Of a DNA stretch of 64,000 nucleotides, positions 25,130 to 37,479 are shown in pieces. Numbering within the stretch: position 1 is the first letter of the stretch; each line of letters starts with the position of its first letter. The translations under genes and the position numbers were made by a program. Under the pieces are notes generated by a model. The model ran no database searches. It worked only from the letters and a program-made list of their open reading frames with translations, and had not been told where the DNA came from. Source of the DNA: Torymus aiolomorphi (taxonomy: Eukaryota > Arthropoda > Insecta > Hymenoptera > Torymidae); assembly GCA_036365515.1 (NCBI GenBank), contig CM070877.1, positions 7,697,001 through 7,761,000 on the forward strand, written 5' to 3'.

Positions 25130-28100
25130 GGTCGCTCCTGCCAGCGCTAAGTGCAGCGCTAACGGTGACCGAGAACGTAGATGAGCTTCGCTCCGAGGTG
25201 GAGCGGACAAGCGAGAGAAAGAGAGACGATGAATGAATAAATGCGAGAGAAAAAAACAAGTGATTTTGATATTTACTTACGTTCTAAGTATTAACCTTAT
25301 AGCGGCCGTATTTATCGATTCTTCAGGGCTGATTACAATTACATTGCACACACTCACAGACACATAAAAAGACAGACAGACGCGGTTTCACGCGTTATGC
25401 CGTCCGACGACGATGGAAGAGAGCGAGACGGAGCGCTGACAGGGAGAGACAGGGGAACGGTATCTGCTTTACCGACGCGGCGACTTTACCGACATACGTA
25501 TGAATGTTGCATGAATTCGTTTTTTGTTGTTTCGAAGTGTCATGATGAACGGGCAACGATGTTCTGATTTCAATGTTATAATTAAATATATAAAATAAAA
25601 AAAATTGGAAAATTGAATTGTTGGAATTATGATTTTTGTTGAGGTATCTTATACAGTGGATAGACTAAGTGTACGTCGCGGACTTGTAAACGTAATTACG
25701 ATTAATGTGTTTATGTCGAGATGTGAAGAAGTTTCTGCGTCGATAAAATAGGATATTTCTCAGATTTTAAGATATCGTGATAGAACTTAACGACCGAGTG
25801 ATAATGCGTTAAATTTGTTGGTTACTGTAATTTTTTTCATTTTTCTGTCCTGTGTAACTCATAAACTACTGTAGCTGGAAATTATAAAATTAAAAATTAA
25901 TCGAATAAATACTCAAACTCTGTTTTATATAAAAAGAATGCATTATAAATGAAATTCGAACTCGTATTAATATATCTCAGTATGTATTCAATATAATAAG
26001 GGCAGTAGAATTTGAAAATTATTCTGATAACCAGTCAAAGTGAATCAAAGAAATTTATGGTCGGTATAAAACATTATCGTGGTGTGATTCACATCCGTTC
26101 GAAATAAAACGAAAATACTGGCTAACAGATATGTGAGATACAGCGTATAAGAAGAGAAAAGAACGAGATATTTTTGTAGCTTCGCGTGCGGAAAATGTGT
26201 GATGTTGGTAAGCAATAAAAGTGCGGATAACGGTACAGGTAAATTAATTGGATAACTCAATTTGTTCACATTTACTTCGAATATTTCTTGTGCAGAAATA
26301 TTTCATGTGCTTATATGTTAAATTAAATTAGGTATAATTGAAACACTTATCCGATACAAAGATTGTATGAGTAGTATACATACTCTTTCACAGAATATTG
26401 ACGTTATCCAATTAGTTTTAAGAAGCTTTGTGTATGTTACAGCTGTTTAATTGTGGTCAAAGGTACTATGTCAGTGTGAAATTTGAGTTTGAATGATTCA
26501 GTGTTCAATAGTCACTAATTTATGAATTAAATTAATTTTTGGTGGACATTTCATCACACAAAAAGAGAATTTTGTAAACGCTTGGTAAAATTACCAACGA
26601 ACACTTTAATACATTCTATGCCTGTATTCGTGCAATGAAATAACATTTCAGGTCAATTATGAAAGAACATCAGAAAAGCGTTTTTATAATATTTCGTTTT
26701 CTGCAACGCCAGATCAAATTACAAATGTAAAAGAAACGAATTTCGATTAAGATAATTTAACCTGTGCACAGTACACGAACGACTGCAGTAACATCGAGAG
26801 ATAGCAAAATTACGGGCATTTGAACGAGGAATTTGTAAGAGAATTTTTCGAGAAGTCAAGCAGGAGAAAATTAATAAAATGAAGATAATTTCTTTATCTT
26901 TGTTTGGCGATGGAAATGTGAACGGCAAAATAGCCTTAGAGAGTCATTTTCTAGTGCCTGCAATAGCATTAAGTGGATTTTGGAATTTGACATTTCCAGT
27001 TTTTGCAATTCACTTGAAAAGCTGATATTATTATGAGGGCAATCCTTTTTTCTCGTTTATTCTTTCTTTAAAATAATACAGAGAAGAGTATAATACAAAA
27101 AGTAAAACGATTGCGAGAATTACAGATTAATTTCAGGTACATTAAAGAAACTGGAAATGTCGGGGAAAAAAAGTAATCCGGAATCCCCTTATATCTCGAA
27201 ACGTAACTTCTTTTATAACACTGCCCTATGTAAATATATGCGAAATAAATATACGCGCAATGGCGACTCGTATCTTTTTTTCTTGGCGGGAAGAAAAAAA
27301 TTATCGGATAAACAACTCAGATAACCGTGACCTACACACTGTACACACAAAAAAATCACTAGGTAATAAACACGCGTCTCTATAGTCTCGTCGCAGAAAA
27401 AATGTGCAGATGAACGAAACAGAATTCCTTTTTTTTCATTTCGTTCATGATTTTCAACAATAGCTCGAACAAATGGGAGAAAAAGATGTACACAAGACTA
27501 AGGCCCCGTGACTATTGTGCTGGCGCAAGAAAAAAAGAGAACGATGTGTGTGTATGTACCTATGTACTAATGCGTAGGATACACGAGATAAAACAGAAAA
27601 GTGGAAAAAGAAAAAATAAGAAATCTTGTTTGTACCGTAAAATATGTGCGATCTCGTTGTGTAGATTTTTATTTTTTCGAGGATTCTATATAACGCACCT
27701 GCGAAAGTAATATCTTGTTGTCGACAGAATTATATTTTGAGGATGACTTTTGAGACGTAATACATTAAGTGGACGAGTATTTATTTTGATATATAAATAT
27801 GCTTGAGTAGTGGAATTATAAAGCAAATTTATATAGTACTGACAATGTAAGAAAATTTTAACGCATTTTATATTAAAAGCTTCGGATTGTAATCAAACGT
27901 AGTTTGTAACGGTTAAAAGGATAACTGAAACTTTTAGATTTAAGATACGTTTGTTACGAGTAAAGGAAAACTAATCATCTCTCAGTTACTACTTAATGTC
28001 CCTAGTAAACTAAGTAAATTAGTTTGTCATAATACGTGTATCCAACTACAACAAAATGTATTTCTCTCCATTACAAGATATTATTTTTCCCCGCGTAACA

Positions 28101-28800
28101 TGTACATATATGATTTACTTATCGTATTGTTATCGTAATCATTATTTTCTTGACGTTATAAAAATTTTTATGTATAAAAAATATAAAAATCTTCGTTACT
28201 ACCTACAAAAAAAAACATTCGTAGACTTTAGTTCCGTTTGATTAAGCTTTATTCGTTTCGATCGATTGTTTTGTATCCGCATTTTCTCTCCTCCTCTTCT
28301 TGTCTTTTTTTTAAGATAATGCCACTAAAATCGAATAGGCGAACCTCGTGATTTATGTGATCGACGTAAATGTTAAATAGTGACGAATAACTGTGTACAA
28401 AAAAAATGGAAAACAACAAACGAGAACAACAAGCAAAACTATAATTAACTGCCGCAGGAGATACAAAATAAAAAAACAGAAGAAACTTTCTGTATCGACT
28501 TTTTCTTGATCGTTCGTTGCGATTCTCCTTTTTTATCGGACTTTTTATTGACCGTAACAAATAATACGACGAATATAACAGTGATGCTTTTTACATGTTG
28601 TAAAATATTTATATATATTTTAAACCTGGGGACCTCGCTGCGCGCGAACCTCTTTTATATAGTTTCAGTTTTTATGGAAGACGTTTCTTTGGATATACTT
28701 ATTGAGCTCTTCCACTATTATTTTATTAAGTTAAGTGTGATCCTATTAAGTGATATACAACAAAAAAAAACTTAAATAAAGTTGCTTAAACATTTTTCAA
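25130..28800 (+). other. TBCEL 3' UTR and downstream DNA, end unknown
   Basis: The region just after the stop is CpG-containing and unique, consistent with 3' UTR. AATAAA signals occur at 25236-25241 and again at 28775-28780; several more AT-rich candidates lie between. Which one is used cannot be told from sequence. No coding frame is supported; small frames at 27447-27710 and 28506-28775 are AT-rich and featureless. Confidence 0.4.
25236..25241 (+). terminator. First AATAAA poly(A) signal after TBCEL
   Basis: Canonical AATAAA 107 nt after the stop codon. A GT-rich downstream element is only weakly present (AAGTGATTTTGATATTT), so a more distal site may be preferred. Confidence 0.35.
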
Positions 28801-31800
28801 TTTGACATTTATTTCAACCATTCGCATACTCGTTCCCTCCAGGGAAAAATATGTTTATAATTTTTCTCATATCTTACATATAATGTATAATATAGAATTC
28901 TTTTTGAGAGATCAAGATCTGGTCATTATATTCCTGTAGAAAGTGTAATGGATTATTATCATTGTCCTAAAGCATACATTCATTTAATTTTTCAATAATC
29001 TTTCTTTTTAACTAGGTATTTCAAAATAAATTTGTATATTGTTTTGTATCCATATAAAATTACGTTATGCATATCTTTTATTTCAACTAAAATAAAACAA
29101 CAATAATAATAGAAAACGTATTGAATATCTACGTGATATGCATGACAAAATTTTCAATTATTTTTTTTTTCAATATATGAGAAGAATTTAACTATCGACA
29201 TAACTTATCTCAAGATAAGTTTATATAAGTAATCTTTTAAATTTCAGCGCACTTTACAACTTCATTCACACAATCTTCATAATCCCAAAATTAAACCATC
29301 ACATCCTCTTTCTCTGTCTCATATTCCATCCTTCTCTCCGCACACAAACATACACACTTTAAGCCATACTCATACTGTGCATCAACCTCGCGTAACCCCA
29401 AAAACACACACACACACACATACACGCGAAAATCCTATCTCAATTTCCATCATCGTTACGTCACGCGCGCGCGCTGCAAGCACATATGACGCAAGTGCGG
29501 CGATGGCAGCGAGTGCGCTTGCGCGTACAATATCGGCGCGATTTTAATTTAGATCCCCTGCTGCTGCTGCCGCCACCGCCGCCGATCTAATTCAGCCAAT
29601 TAATTGAATTTTAATTAATCCCGCGTCGAGGGACTTTGCCAGCGGTCGATGATGATGATGATAATGGCTTATGCTGTGTATATTAGAGGTTTTATGATTG
29701 GAAAAGGTTGGGGGTGGAGAGAGTTTGAGTGAACTGTTTAGGAATGGTACCAGTGGGTTTATGCTGTTTTCTTTTTCGGTATCGAAGTAATTACTAATTT
29801 TTCAAGTTAAAAATTTTTTTTTCTTATTTTTTTTTAAAGTATATGAAAATGTATAGAAATATATCACATATTGAATAGATATAAACTTTGATATATGAAC
29901 TTTAAAAATTCTCAATATTTTTAAGAACTTCATGGTTCCTCTTTACACTATAACGCACCGACGTTCACCCCTCTACATTATCTCCTTCCATTCACAATTC
30001 CGCATCAGGAAACTACGATAATATTCCGTAATTACCATCCGACCGCATTTAGCCGGTCGAGTGATCACAAAAACCGAGTTTACTTATATCTCCTCCGCGT
30101 ACACCCACGCACGTGGCCTCTCTAGTTTACATTACACAACCGTACTTGAATCCGCCGTAGTTACGCCGGGGGTATTGAATTAACGAACAGCCCCCGCTTT
30201 TTATGTGTGTATACACATACAAACCCCGCGGCGTGCTATAGTCCAAAATCCAAATATTGCCGTTGGCCGAAAAAAGGAGCAGTTGTTGTATGACCCGGTG
30301 TGGTGTTTTTTTAGAACGCTGATGGTGTATAACTGAAAAAATGCTGCGGGGAAAGAAGTAGGTATCGTAGCTGTTGTAGTTTCTGTCTTGAATTTAGGGA
30401 CATTTTGGTTGGCATTGCAAAATTATAATAATTATTATATATATATATATATACCGAGTGAGCAGTAAAATTATGTAGAAATATTCTTTTGAACTATATG
30501 ATTAAATTAAAATGTTATCAACACATCGAAGAAATAAAACATGAAATCCACCTTAAAGCCAGCTAAAACTGCATAACAAACGAATCAGCGCACAGGCTAT
30601 CCTTGAAACAGCGATCTAATTTTAGAAAAAAAGGAGTACTTGTGTTCTTTTTTTAAATAGTTTTGCGCCTTCTTTCGAGAACTTTTGACGTGCAAGTACG
30701 CTGTGCCGTTCTCTAAAAATACTTTACACCTATTAACAAAAGTCGTTTCAAGTTTCTCGAAATGGCATCTGTTTTTTCTTCTAAACCATCAATTTCTTCA
30801 CCTACGTTAAAAATTTCGCCTACTTCATCAACCCCAAAGACTTTTACATCGCCCGACAATTTTAGCCACTAACCCAAACACGCGGTTAATCTCACAAATC
30901 ATTCGTTCATTATCTGCCAGCCGCGCGGCGCGAAATCAGCGCGCGCTCGCGCGGTCAAACATATACACCGAAGGAAAATAAACGCCGAAATTAGAGCGCT
31001 TACTTACTACCAAGTTTCACACGTGTGTGTGTTTATACACGTACACGAACTTTCGTTCGCGCGCTTATATTATGTTTGTATCTCAAATTAGCGGGAACAC
31101 GCTGCGGGTAGACGAAAAAGGAGGTTTCGGATGTTGAAAAGCGGGGGGTGTTACATCAGTGTTTCGGGATTACATCGATGATGCGTTAATGTTTCTATGT
31201 TGCGTAGATGCGGTAATAATTACGTTATAATACTGTAAAGAAGCTTTTTTTATAATCATTCGAATATAATCATTGATGATGTATTTCCAGTGAATTATGA
31301 TACATCGTTATTTGTATTAAAAAATGATAGGAAATTGGTACACTCATGATCACACTGAATAATCTTTTGATAAATTTTGAGCATATATAAACGCTCTAAA
31401 AAATTAAATAGCTTGCTTCCGCAGTAGGATAAGAGAAGCTAGACTCAAGTATTTAAATGAAGTAAACTGACTTGTATATCGATGCATTCGATCGCGGAAT
31501 TATTTAAATTGGCTGGGGGACGATTTTGCTTGCGTGTAGGGTAAGACGCTATGTTGCGACAGAATAATGAATTAAACTGGGGGGAATTATTTATTTGCGC
31601 TTGAAACGGGGTTCACGGTTTCAAAACCGTACGCGATTCGACGAAAATGTCAACAATGATATTGTTGTTTGGTTTATAGGCGTATATATTTCGAGATAAC
31701 AACTATTTTCTTATAGAAGTATAGAAATCCAAAAGGAAATATACATAGTCTTAATTTTATCGAAATACTATAATAAACTGTCGTTAACGAATTATTATTC

Positions 31801-32565
31801 TATAAAGCTAATGTATTCAATTTGAATTCTACATTCCAAACGTTTTTTATTTCTACCAAAAATTGACCACGCACATATAAGCAATGGTCATCCCAAAAAC
31901 AGAACAAAAAGAAACCCCTATACACATCCAGCAAGATAAAATCCACCAACTTCATCCGGAACCCCATATAGACAGAGCCGCCGCCGCCGCCTCGAAAGAA
32001 ACTGCCCGTCCACTTTGCGCGAGCGCTCACAATGCCGTACAAACCGCCGGCGTCAACACAACTCGCCCCACACACGCGCAACACATACATGTAACGCACG
32101 ACGGACGGCTCATTTAAAATGCGCGAGAGGCCACTAGCCTGGGGACATGCACACGCTCGCTGCTCGCTCCCTCGTACGCGATTATCGTGCGCTGTGCTGG
32201 GGGCGCGCGAGAGCGAGCGCGATCGATGCCCGCCGACGAGGGGTAGAACGGAGAGGGGGAGGGGTGGGTTTCTGCGAGGCCTCTGCTGTGCGAGGAAATT
32301 TTGTTTTGTTTTGGAAGAGAGAATGAGGGATGGTGAGGGTTTGCGAATGTGTGCCGGAGTGGATGGAAAATAATATGTTTAGTTGATGGTGATTTTGTTT
32401 TTTGGATGTTTGAAGAAGAAATTGACGGTTATTCGTTCCTAAAATTTACAATTTAGAGCAGTGAAGGTTAATGTGATTGCAGATAAATTTAGTAGGTATT
32501 GTTTTCGGTGGAGGAGAAAAATTGAACAAAAAATCGTATTGTGATTAAAATAATTTTGTAAATTT
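28801..32565. other. Noncoding region with CpG islands and TA repeat
   Basis: CpG-dense patches at about 29450-29640 (with GCTGCTGCTGCCGCCACCG and a homeodomain-like TTAATTGAATTTTAATTAA), 30900-31080 and 31970-32290. A (TA)n run lies near 30434-30453. No gene supported. Confidence 0.4.
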
Positions 32566-32597
32566 CTGATGAGGGTGACATTGTTCACCGAAACGTC
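32566..32597 (+). ncRNA. Hammerhead-like core motif, possibly a Penelope-type remnant
   Basis: CTGATGA (32566-32572), then GGGTGA-CATTGT-TCACC forming a 5-bp helix with one extra G, then GAAAC (32590-32594) and GTC. These are the two invariant core blocks of a hammerhead ribozyme flanking a helix II. Known biology: Penelope-like elements and some SINE-type repeats of animals carry such motifs. I cannot find clear helix I or III partners, and the bulged G departs from the consensus, so activity is doubtful. A degenerate element fragment is the best reading. Confidence 0.3.
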
Positions 32598-33601
32598 AAA
32601 CATACACTCGTAGTAAGTTATTTCTTATACACCCTTGCCTCGGGAAGATGGAAAGACACCCACACATTTAATATTATTATAATAAACGAGGGATAAATTC
32701 ATACAATAACACATATCGTGTTATTACATCAACTATTGTGCTAATGCTGCCGTTTTTACTAGTTTGGATAGTAAATTTTATAGAATATAGGATAGGCTTT
32801 ACTCATGGAAAACCGGAAATACCTCGAAGTAAATTTTCTTTGTGCAAATCGGAAAAATACTTTCGTTGGAGGATGTTATACATATAGGTAAGTAGTAATG
32901 TAACGATAAAATGCAGATAGAGAGCTAAAATACAGAGTATATAGTTCATTTTTATGTGTACTGATACTTTGACATTTACTGAATTTCTCTGAGAAATAGT
33001 TGTAAGATGTAGATTTAGCTTAAATGTTACATATCTTACAGTTAATATATAAAAAACTTCAAAAAATGTCAATATTTAACTGCAGCGGCGTAACAATGAT
33101 CCTACATATGCGTATACACTTTTCGAAAGTGAAATTTCCTAGATAATTATGATGCGAAAGCTGAATAAACAAAACTTCGAACGCGATGAGGAGGTGTATA
33201 GAAGCAAACGCCGAGGATGTTATGCCAAGGGTTATAAGTAAACTGCAAGCTAATTGAGCTGTAAAGTATAATGAACAAGCTGTAACGTATAATTGAAATG
33301 GAAAAAAAAATGTAAATCACTGTCTTAGGAAAGGGCGCAATGTAAAGAGAAACGTTTATTTATTTTTTTTGTATAAAAATAGTCGTAAGAAGAAAGCATT
33401 CTCAGTGAATATTTATTTTTTATAAATATAAAAAAGAGTAGATAAGCACAAAGTGCTTACAAAAATGATTATTTCAAAAAGAAATAACAAGTATAATAAT
33501 ATTATAGATTAATACATGCTATCACAGTCTGTTACTATCTCATTATATAATACGAACTGCAGTTTTGATTGTACATTAGAAGTGTAGAGGGTGGTGGAGG
33601 C
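32598..33601. other. Noncoding AT-rich stretch
   Basis: No feature recognised. The minus-strand frame at 32803-33072 is hydrophobic and AT-rich but has no start context, splice context or known motif. Confidence 0.4.
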
Positions 33602-34007
33602 TTAAGGTGGTGTAATAGTCCTACTTTACCACTAACTCTGTTTTATCGACGGAACATGTCAAAATAATTAATATAAATAAAAGGATAATGATTTGCGTCT
33701 TAAACAAATTCACTTGCCCTACGTAATCCTCTAATACATCATTCTACGAAGTTTTGAGACAAAAAACGACGACACCTTTGTTTATTTTTGGAACGAAAAT
33801 TAACGAAAATTAACCAAATTTCGTTCCAAAAATAAACAAAGGTGTCGACGTTTTTTTGCCTCGAAATATTGTAGAATGATGTATTACACCATTACGCAGG
33901 GCAACTGAATTTGTTCGAGGCGTAAATCATTATCCTTTTATTTATATTAATTACTTTTACATGTTCTGCCGATAAAACAGTGTTAGTATAGTGCGACACC
34001 CCCTTAA
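33602..34007. mobile_element. Foldback MITE, family T1, copy 2 with TTAA at both ends
   Basis: Bounded by TTAA at 33602-33605 and 34004-34007. Inner ends read GGTGGTGT and ACACCCCC. Arms of about 190 bp are reverse complements. By eye it differs from copy 1 at 23307-23692 by only a few substitutions and small indels, implying recent activity. No ORF. TTAA duplication is characteristic of piggyBac elements; assignment is inference. Confidence 0.8.
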
Positions 34008-36376
34008 ACTATTTAGGCTGAGATTGTACGATTTTGTTTGTGTTTACGATATTTTCGAACGGCACATAGCGGCATTTAATTGAACTCGAGTTGAACAGCT
34101 CCATTTCAAAGTACTTTTAGTACAATTCTTTTTTATTTGTTAAAACTAAAAACATTTACAAACGATAAATAAGCATGTCAATAAATACGTTTTAAATCCC
34201 TACTTATCAACTTACTATATAATGAAAATTAATTAACAGATTCATTTCAGTAAATTCAATTGGGTCAGATGGTTACGAAGACATTGTATAGCGCGTCTTA
34301 TTGTCAATTATTGTGCTGTGCAATCACGGGTCTACTTGTGGCGTCGCAAGTCAATTTCACCTCCGCGAAGATTTTTCAAAGGCGCCGATATATGACTGCC
34401 TTTTCAATCGTAATGAAGTATCCCATTTCGTTTTAATAATATGAAATTAAAAGTAAAATACTGCGAGAGTCCAATAACTGAGATATTCTCGGTATATTGT
34501 AATAACTATTGTTCGTTTGTTCGTAATGACAATGACTATCAAAACTCGGAAACTATATAGCTACACCAAATCATCACTAAATATAAAGATAATAAAAAAA
34601 TGTTTATACGGGTGTATAAAAAAGTTGCTGGAATATAGCGGAATTTTTAAAATACGTCTCATATAATTTTTTCGTCCGTAAACATACACACCGTAAAACT
34701 GCAAAATTGCAGTCCATATCTTTTTCCCTGGGAACGAGGAGACTCGTAATGAAGCACATGAAGTATTGCGTACTTCGGCATAGTTTTCACAACAAAGAAG
34801 ATAGAAAGCATAACTTCTGTTGAAAAAGACACTGCGAATAGAAATAATCTTTCCGAAAGATATTCTAATCTTCTAAACTTATCTCAAAATTAAGTCTTTT
34901 TCTCTTTCTATTCTCTAAAATTTATAACACAAGGTAGGAGCACAACGGACTTACGTCGAAGTTCGGCCGTTTTTGGCCTATTAATAAATTTTCCATCGCT
35001 CGCCGAGCGAAATGACGTTAGTTTTCACGCGCGCGCGCGCGCGTGACGCACAGTCGAGTAGCGAAGTCATTTCGTGCTTTGAAGCTGCTGAAGTTCACTG
35101 TATAATTAAAATGAAAATTCCCTTTGCGCAAAGTAATTCTACTAGAATTTCATTAGATTCTAAAAGAAATGTCCCACATTCTGAGAGCTCTAATAAAGCG
35201 CAATTCCCCGGACTACTTGCAGAAATATACATTTTTCCGGCATTATTAAAAGAAACGTATTGCAAATGTAATTTCAGTTCGCGAGTGTGATAATAAAATT
35301 GAATGAGAATTCGCAATTCGATCGTGCGCTTTATACACTGGGCAGAAAATATACGGCAAAACTACGTAAATTAAAAACGCTTTTTGCGTAAAAACGACGA
35401 TGGACGTTCATTTTTAATAAAAATTAATATACCACAAACCTTTGTAGATGGTATATGGATATCTCTATTGCATATCTTTCATTCAAATTCGTGTTACAAG
35501 TCAAGATTACATCGTCGCCGAGATAAACTTAGAATTACTATCCCGGCGAGAGGGTGTAGCACTGCCGAATGAAACAGTCCAGGCGCTTATACTCGAGAAG
35601 TTTATAATGTCTCGTAATCTTGGGCCTAACTGGCTTGTTAAAAATAACTCAAAGCTGGAAGTACAAAGCCTAATAAGACATAAAAACACAAAAGTCTGAG
35701 ATGAAACAATTTAAACTTGAATGTACAGAGTCGTGTACGCCCTCCAGCAGTTACATCGCTAAGTAGATATAGGAATAGTCTGGCCAGACATTAATATTTT
35801 ATTCACTTAGATTCTATCACTCAATACAAGAGCTCCGCAAACTTACGATGTATTCTCGAGTTTCAGCAATATTGCATAATTTTTGCGCTATGATGTAACA
35901 ACAGTCACCACGTTTCGATGTCTCGTTAAAAATAACTTCCCTGTTAGTCATACTTTTAGCATCCAGATTCTAACAAAGTGATGCCGTCGACAGACAAAGA
36001 CGCTCTTTTATATATCTGAGAAAATATAAAATTTTCCATGTTTTTCTATTAAACAATAACATTATACGCTAGTAATCTCGGAAAATTTATTTGCTGGAAA
36101 ATAATTGGCCCCACCGAAATATACTTAACACGTTTGCTTAAGCCTGCGTTCTAGAGAAGTGCACAACGCATGTATACTAGTTCGCAGTTGCGCTTGGAGC
36201 TAACTTAACAGCAACTAAAGTTTGGCTTTAGAGTTTGTAAGTCAAATGTGAGATGCAAGAAATATTGAGAAATTTTATTAAAAGTTATCGAGATTAGGTT
36301 GGTACGTTGGTAGTTAGCTTTTTTGTTACATAAAATTACTTACGTGCATTACCTTATTTATCGTTATCAAAGTAAC
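34008..36376. other. Noncoding stretch
   Basis: No coding exon supported; the frames at 35012-35290 and 35448-35699 lack splice or domain support. A strictly alternating CACGCG...CGCGTG run at 35028-35047 is the only notable sequence. Confidence 0.4.
35028..35047. repeat. (CG)n alternating tract, Z-DNA prone
   Basis: Twenty bases of perfectly alternating pyrimidine and purine, mostly CG. Shorter CG runs exist near 7515-7526, 29466-29475 and 51551-51566. Such tracts are the best natural Z-DNA formers. Confidence 0.8.
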
Positions 36377-36795
36377 TAGGGTGACTTCACCAGTGAATGA
36401 ACGAATAAGGAAATTTCAATTTTTGTTATTTAGTCAAGAGAATTAAAAATGGATTAAAAGCAAACATCTTTTTAATTAATTAGTATTTTAAAATCTTCAA
36501 ACTTTACGTCAGGGGCAAAATTTTAGATAAAGAATAAAAGTAGAAATTTTGTCTAAAAAAATGTGTAAATATATCCTAAAAACCAGTAAATGAACACGCG
36601 ATTTTAGTATCTAAATACGATTTTATGATTTTATTCTTAACAAAATAATTTCTTTTATGCAGAATCTTTATGTAAAATGAAATAAAAAATTTAAAAGATT
36701 CGAAAATTATCGTCACGTTAGATAAACAATACATAGAAAGCTTGACATTTTCATATATTTAAAGAAAATGTTCGGATATTGGTGAAGTCACCCTA
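36377..36795. mobile_element. Non-autonomous TIR element, TA-flanked, 419 bp
   Basis: Terminal inverted repeat TAGGGTGACTTCACCA at 36377-36392 is mirrored exactly at 36780-36795. The TA at each outer edge can be read as the target duplication, suggesting a Tc1/mariner-type MITE. The interior is AT-rich with no ORF. The terminus itself contains a GGTGAAGTCACC palindrome-like half. Confidence 0.7.
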
Positions 36796-37036
36796 CCTAA
36801 CGAAAGTTATTACAAGGATAAGGTTGGTTACACCAAGCCCACAGTTACTACCCAACGTTTAAACAATACCCAAACAACTACCCTCACTTTATGCACACAA
36901 ACCCTCACCAATCACCCTATTACCCTTACTCACCTTACAAACTCCCACCTCGCATCTAAAAAAAAAAAAACAAGAATCCCCGTTAAACCCCATTTTCCAC
37001 CTCACGCGTATACACTCACCCCTCACGCGTGTGCAC

Positions 37037-37479
37037 TATATATTCCAGCACCACCGTGCGCGCGCGCACACGCGACGCCTGGCGCCGCGACGGCAAAGCA
37101 GCAGCAGCCGCCACCAGCAGTTCACGCAGTCAGTCGCTCGCGCACGTCCCCGCCGTCCGCGCGCGCGGGCGATAGCTGCTGCCGCTGCCGTTGCTATCAC
37201 GTGGCTGCTGCCGCTGCTAGACACATCGCGCGGCCGCGCGTGCGTGTGTGTGTGAGAGTGTGTGTGCTATGTGTGCCGCCTGTCAGTGCGAGACATGAGG
37301 GTTGGCGGATTGTAGCGAGATATATATAGAGAGATAGAGAGGGAGCGGAAGGAAGAGGAGGGCATCGGGAAAGGCATGGAAGCGGGAAGGAGGAGGAGCA
37401 GGTGACACGGAGAGAACTCGAAGAGAGAGAGAGAGAGCGAGAGAGAAGAGAGTGTTAGAGAGAGCTAGAGTGAAGCCAT
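37037..37479 (+). promoter_or_regulatory. Candidate promoter and 5' UTR exon of an unseen gene
   Basis: CpG-dense block after AT-rich DNA. TATATATT is at 37037-37044, an initiator-like TCAGTC at 37130-37135, then GA-rich leader sequence and a strong donor CAT|GTAAGT at 37479/37480. The TATA box is too far from the initiator to be paired with it. This combination is typical of a long noncoding first exon. No following coding exon is found in the window, so the gene would have a very long first intron running rightward. Inference only. Confidence 0.4.

Noticed and set aside
24905..25259. Minus-strand Leu-rich and Ala/Val-rich frames
   Set aside because: They are shadows of the CAA/CAG repeat and of the TBCEL last exon.
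26985..27165. Short inverted repeat GACATTTCCAGTTT / AAACTGGAAATGTC
   Set aside because: Only 14 bp with no further symmetry; expected by chance in AT-rich DNA of this size or too weak to call.
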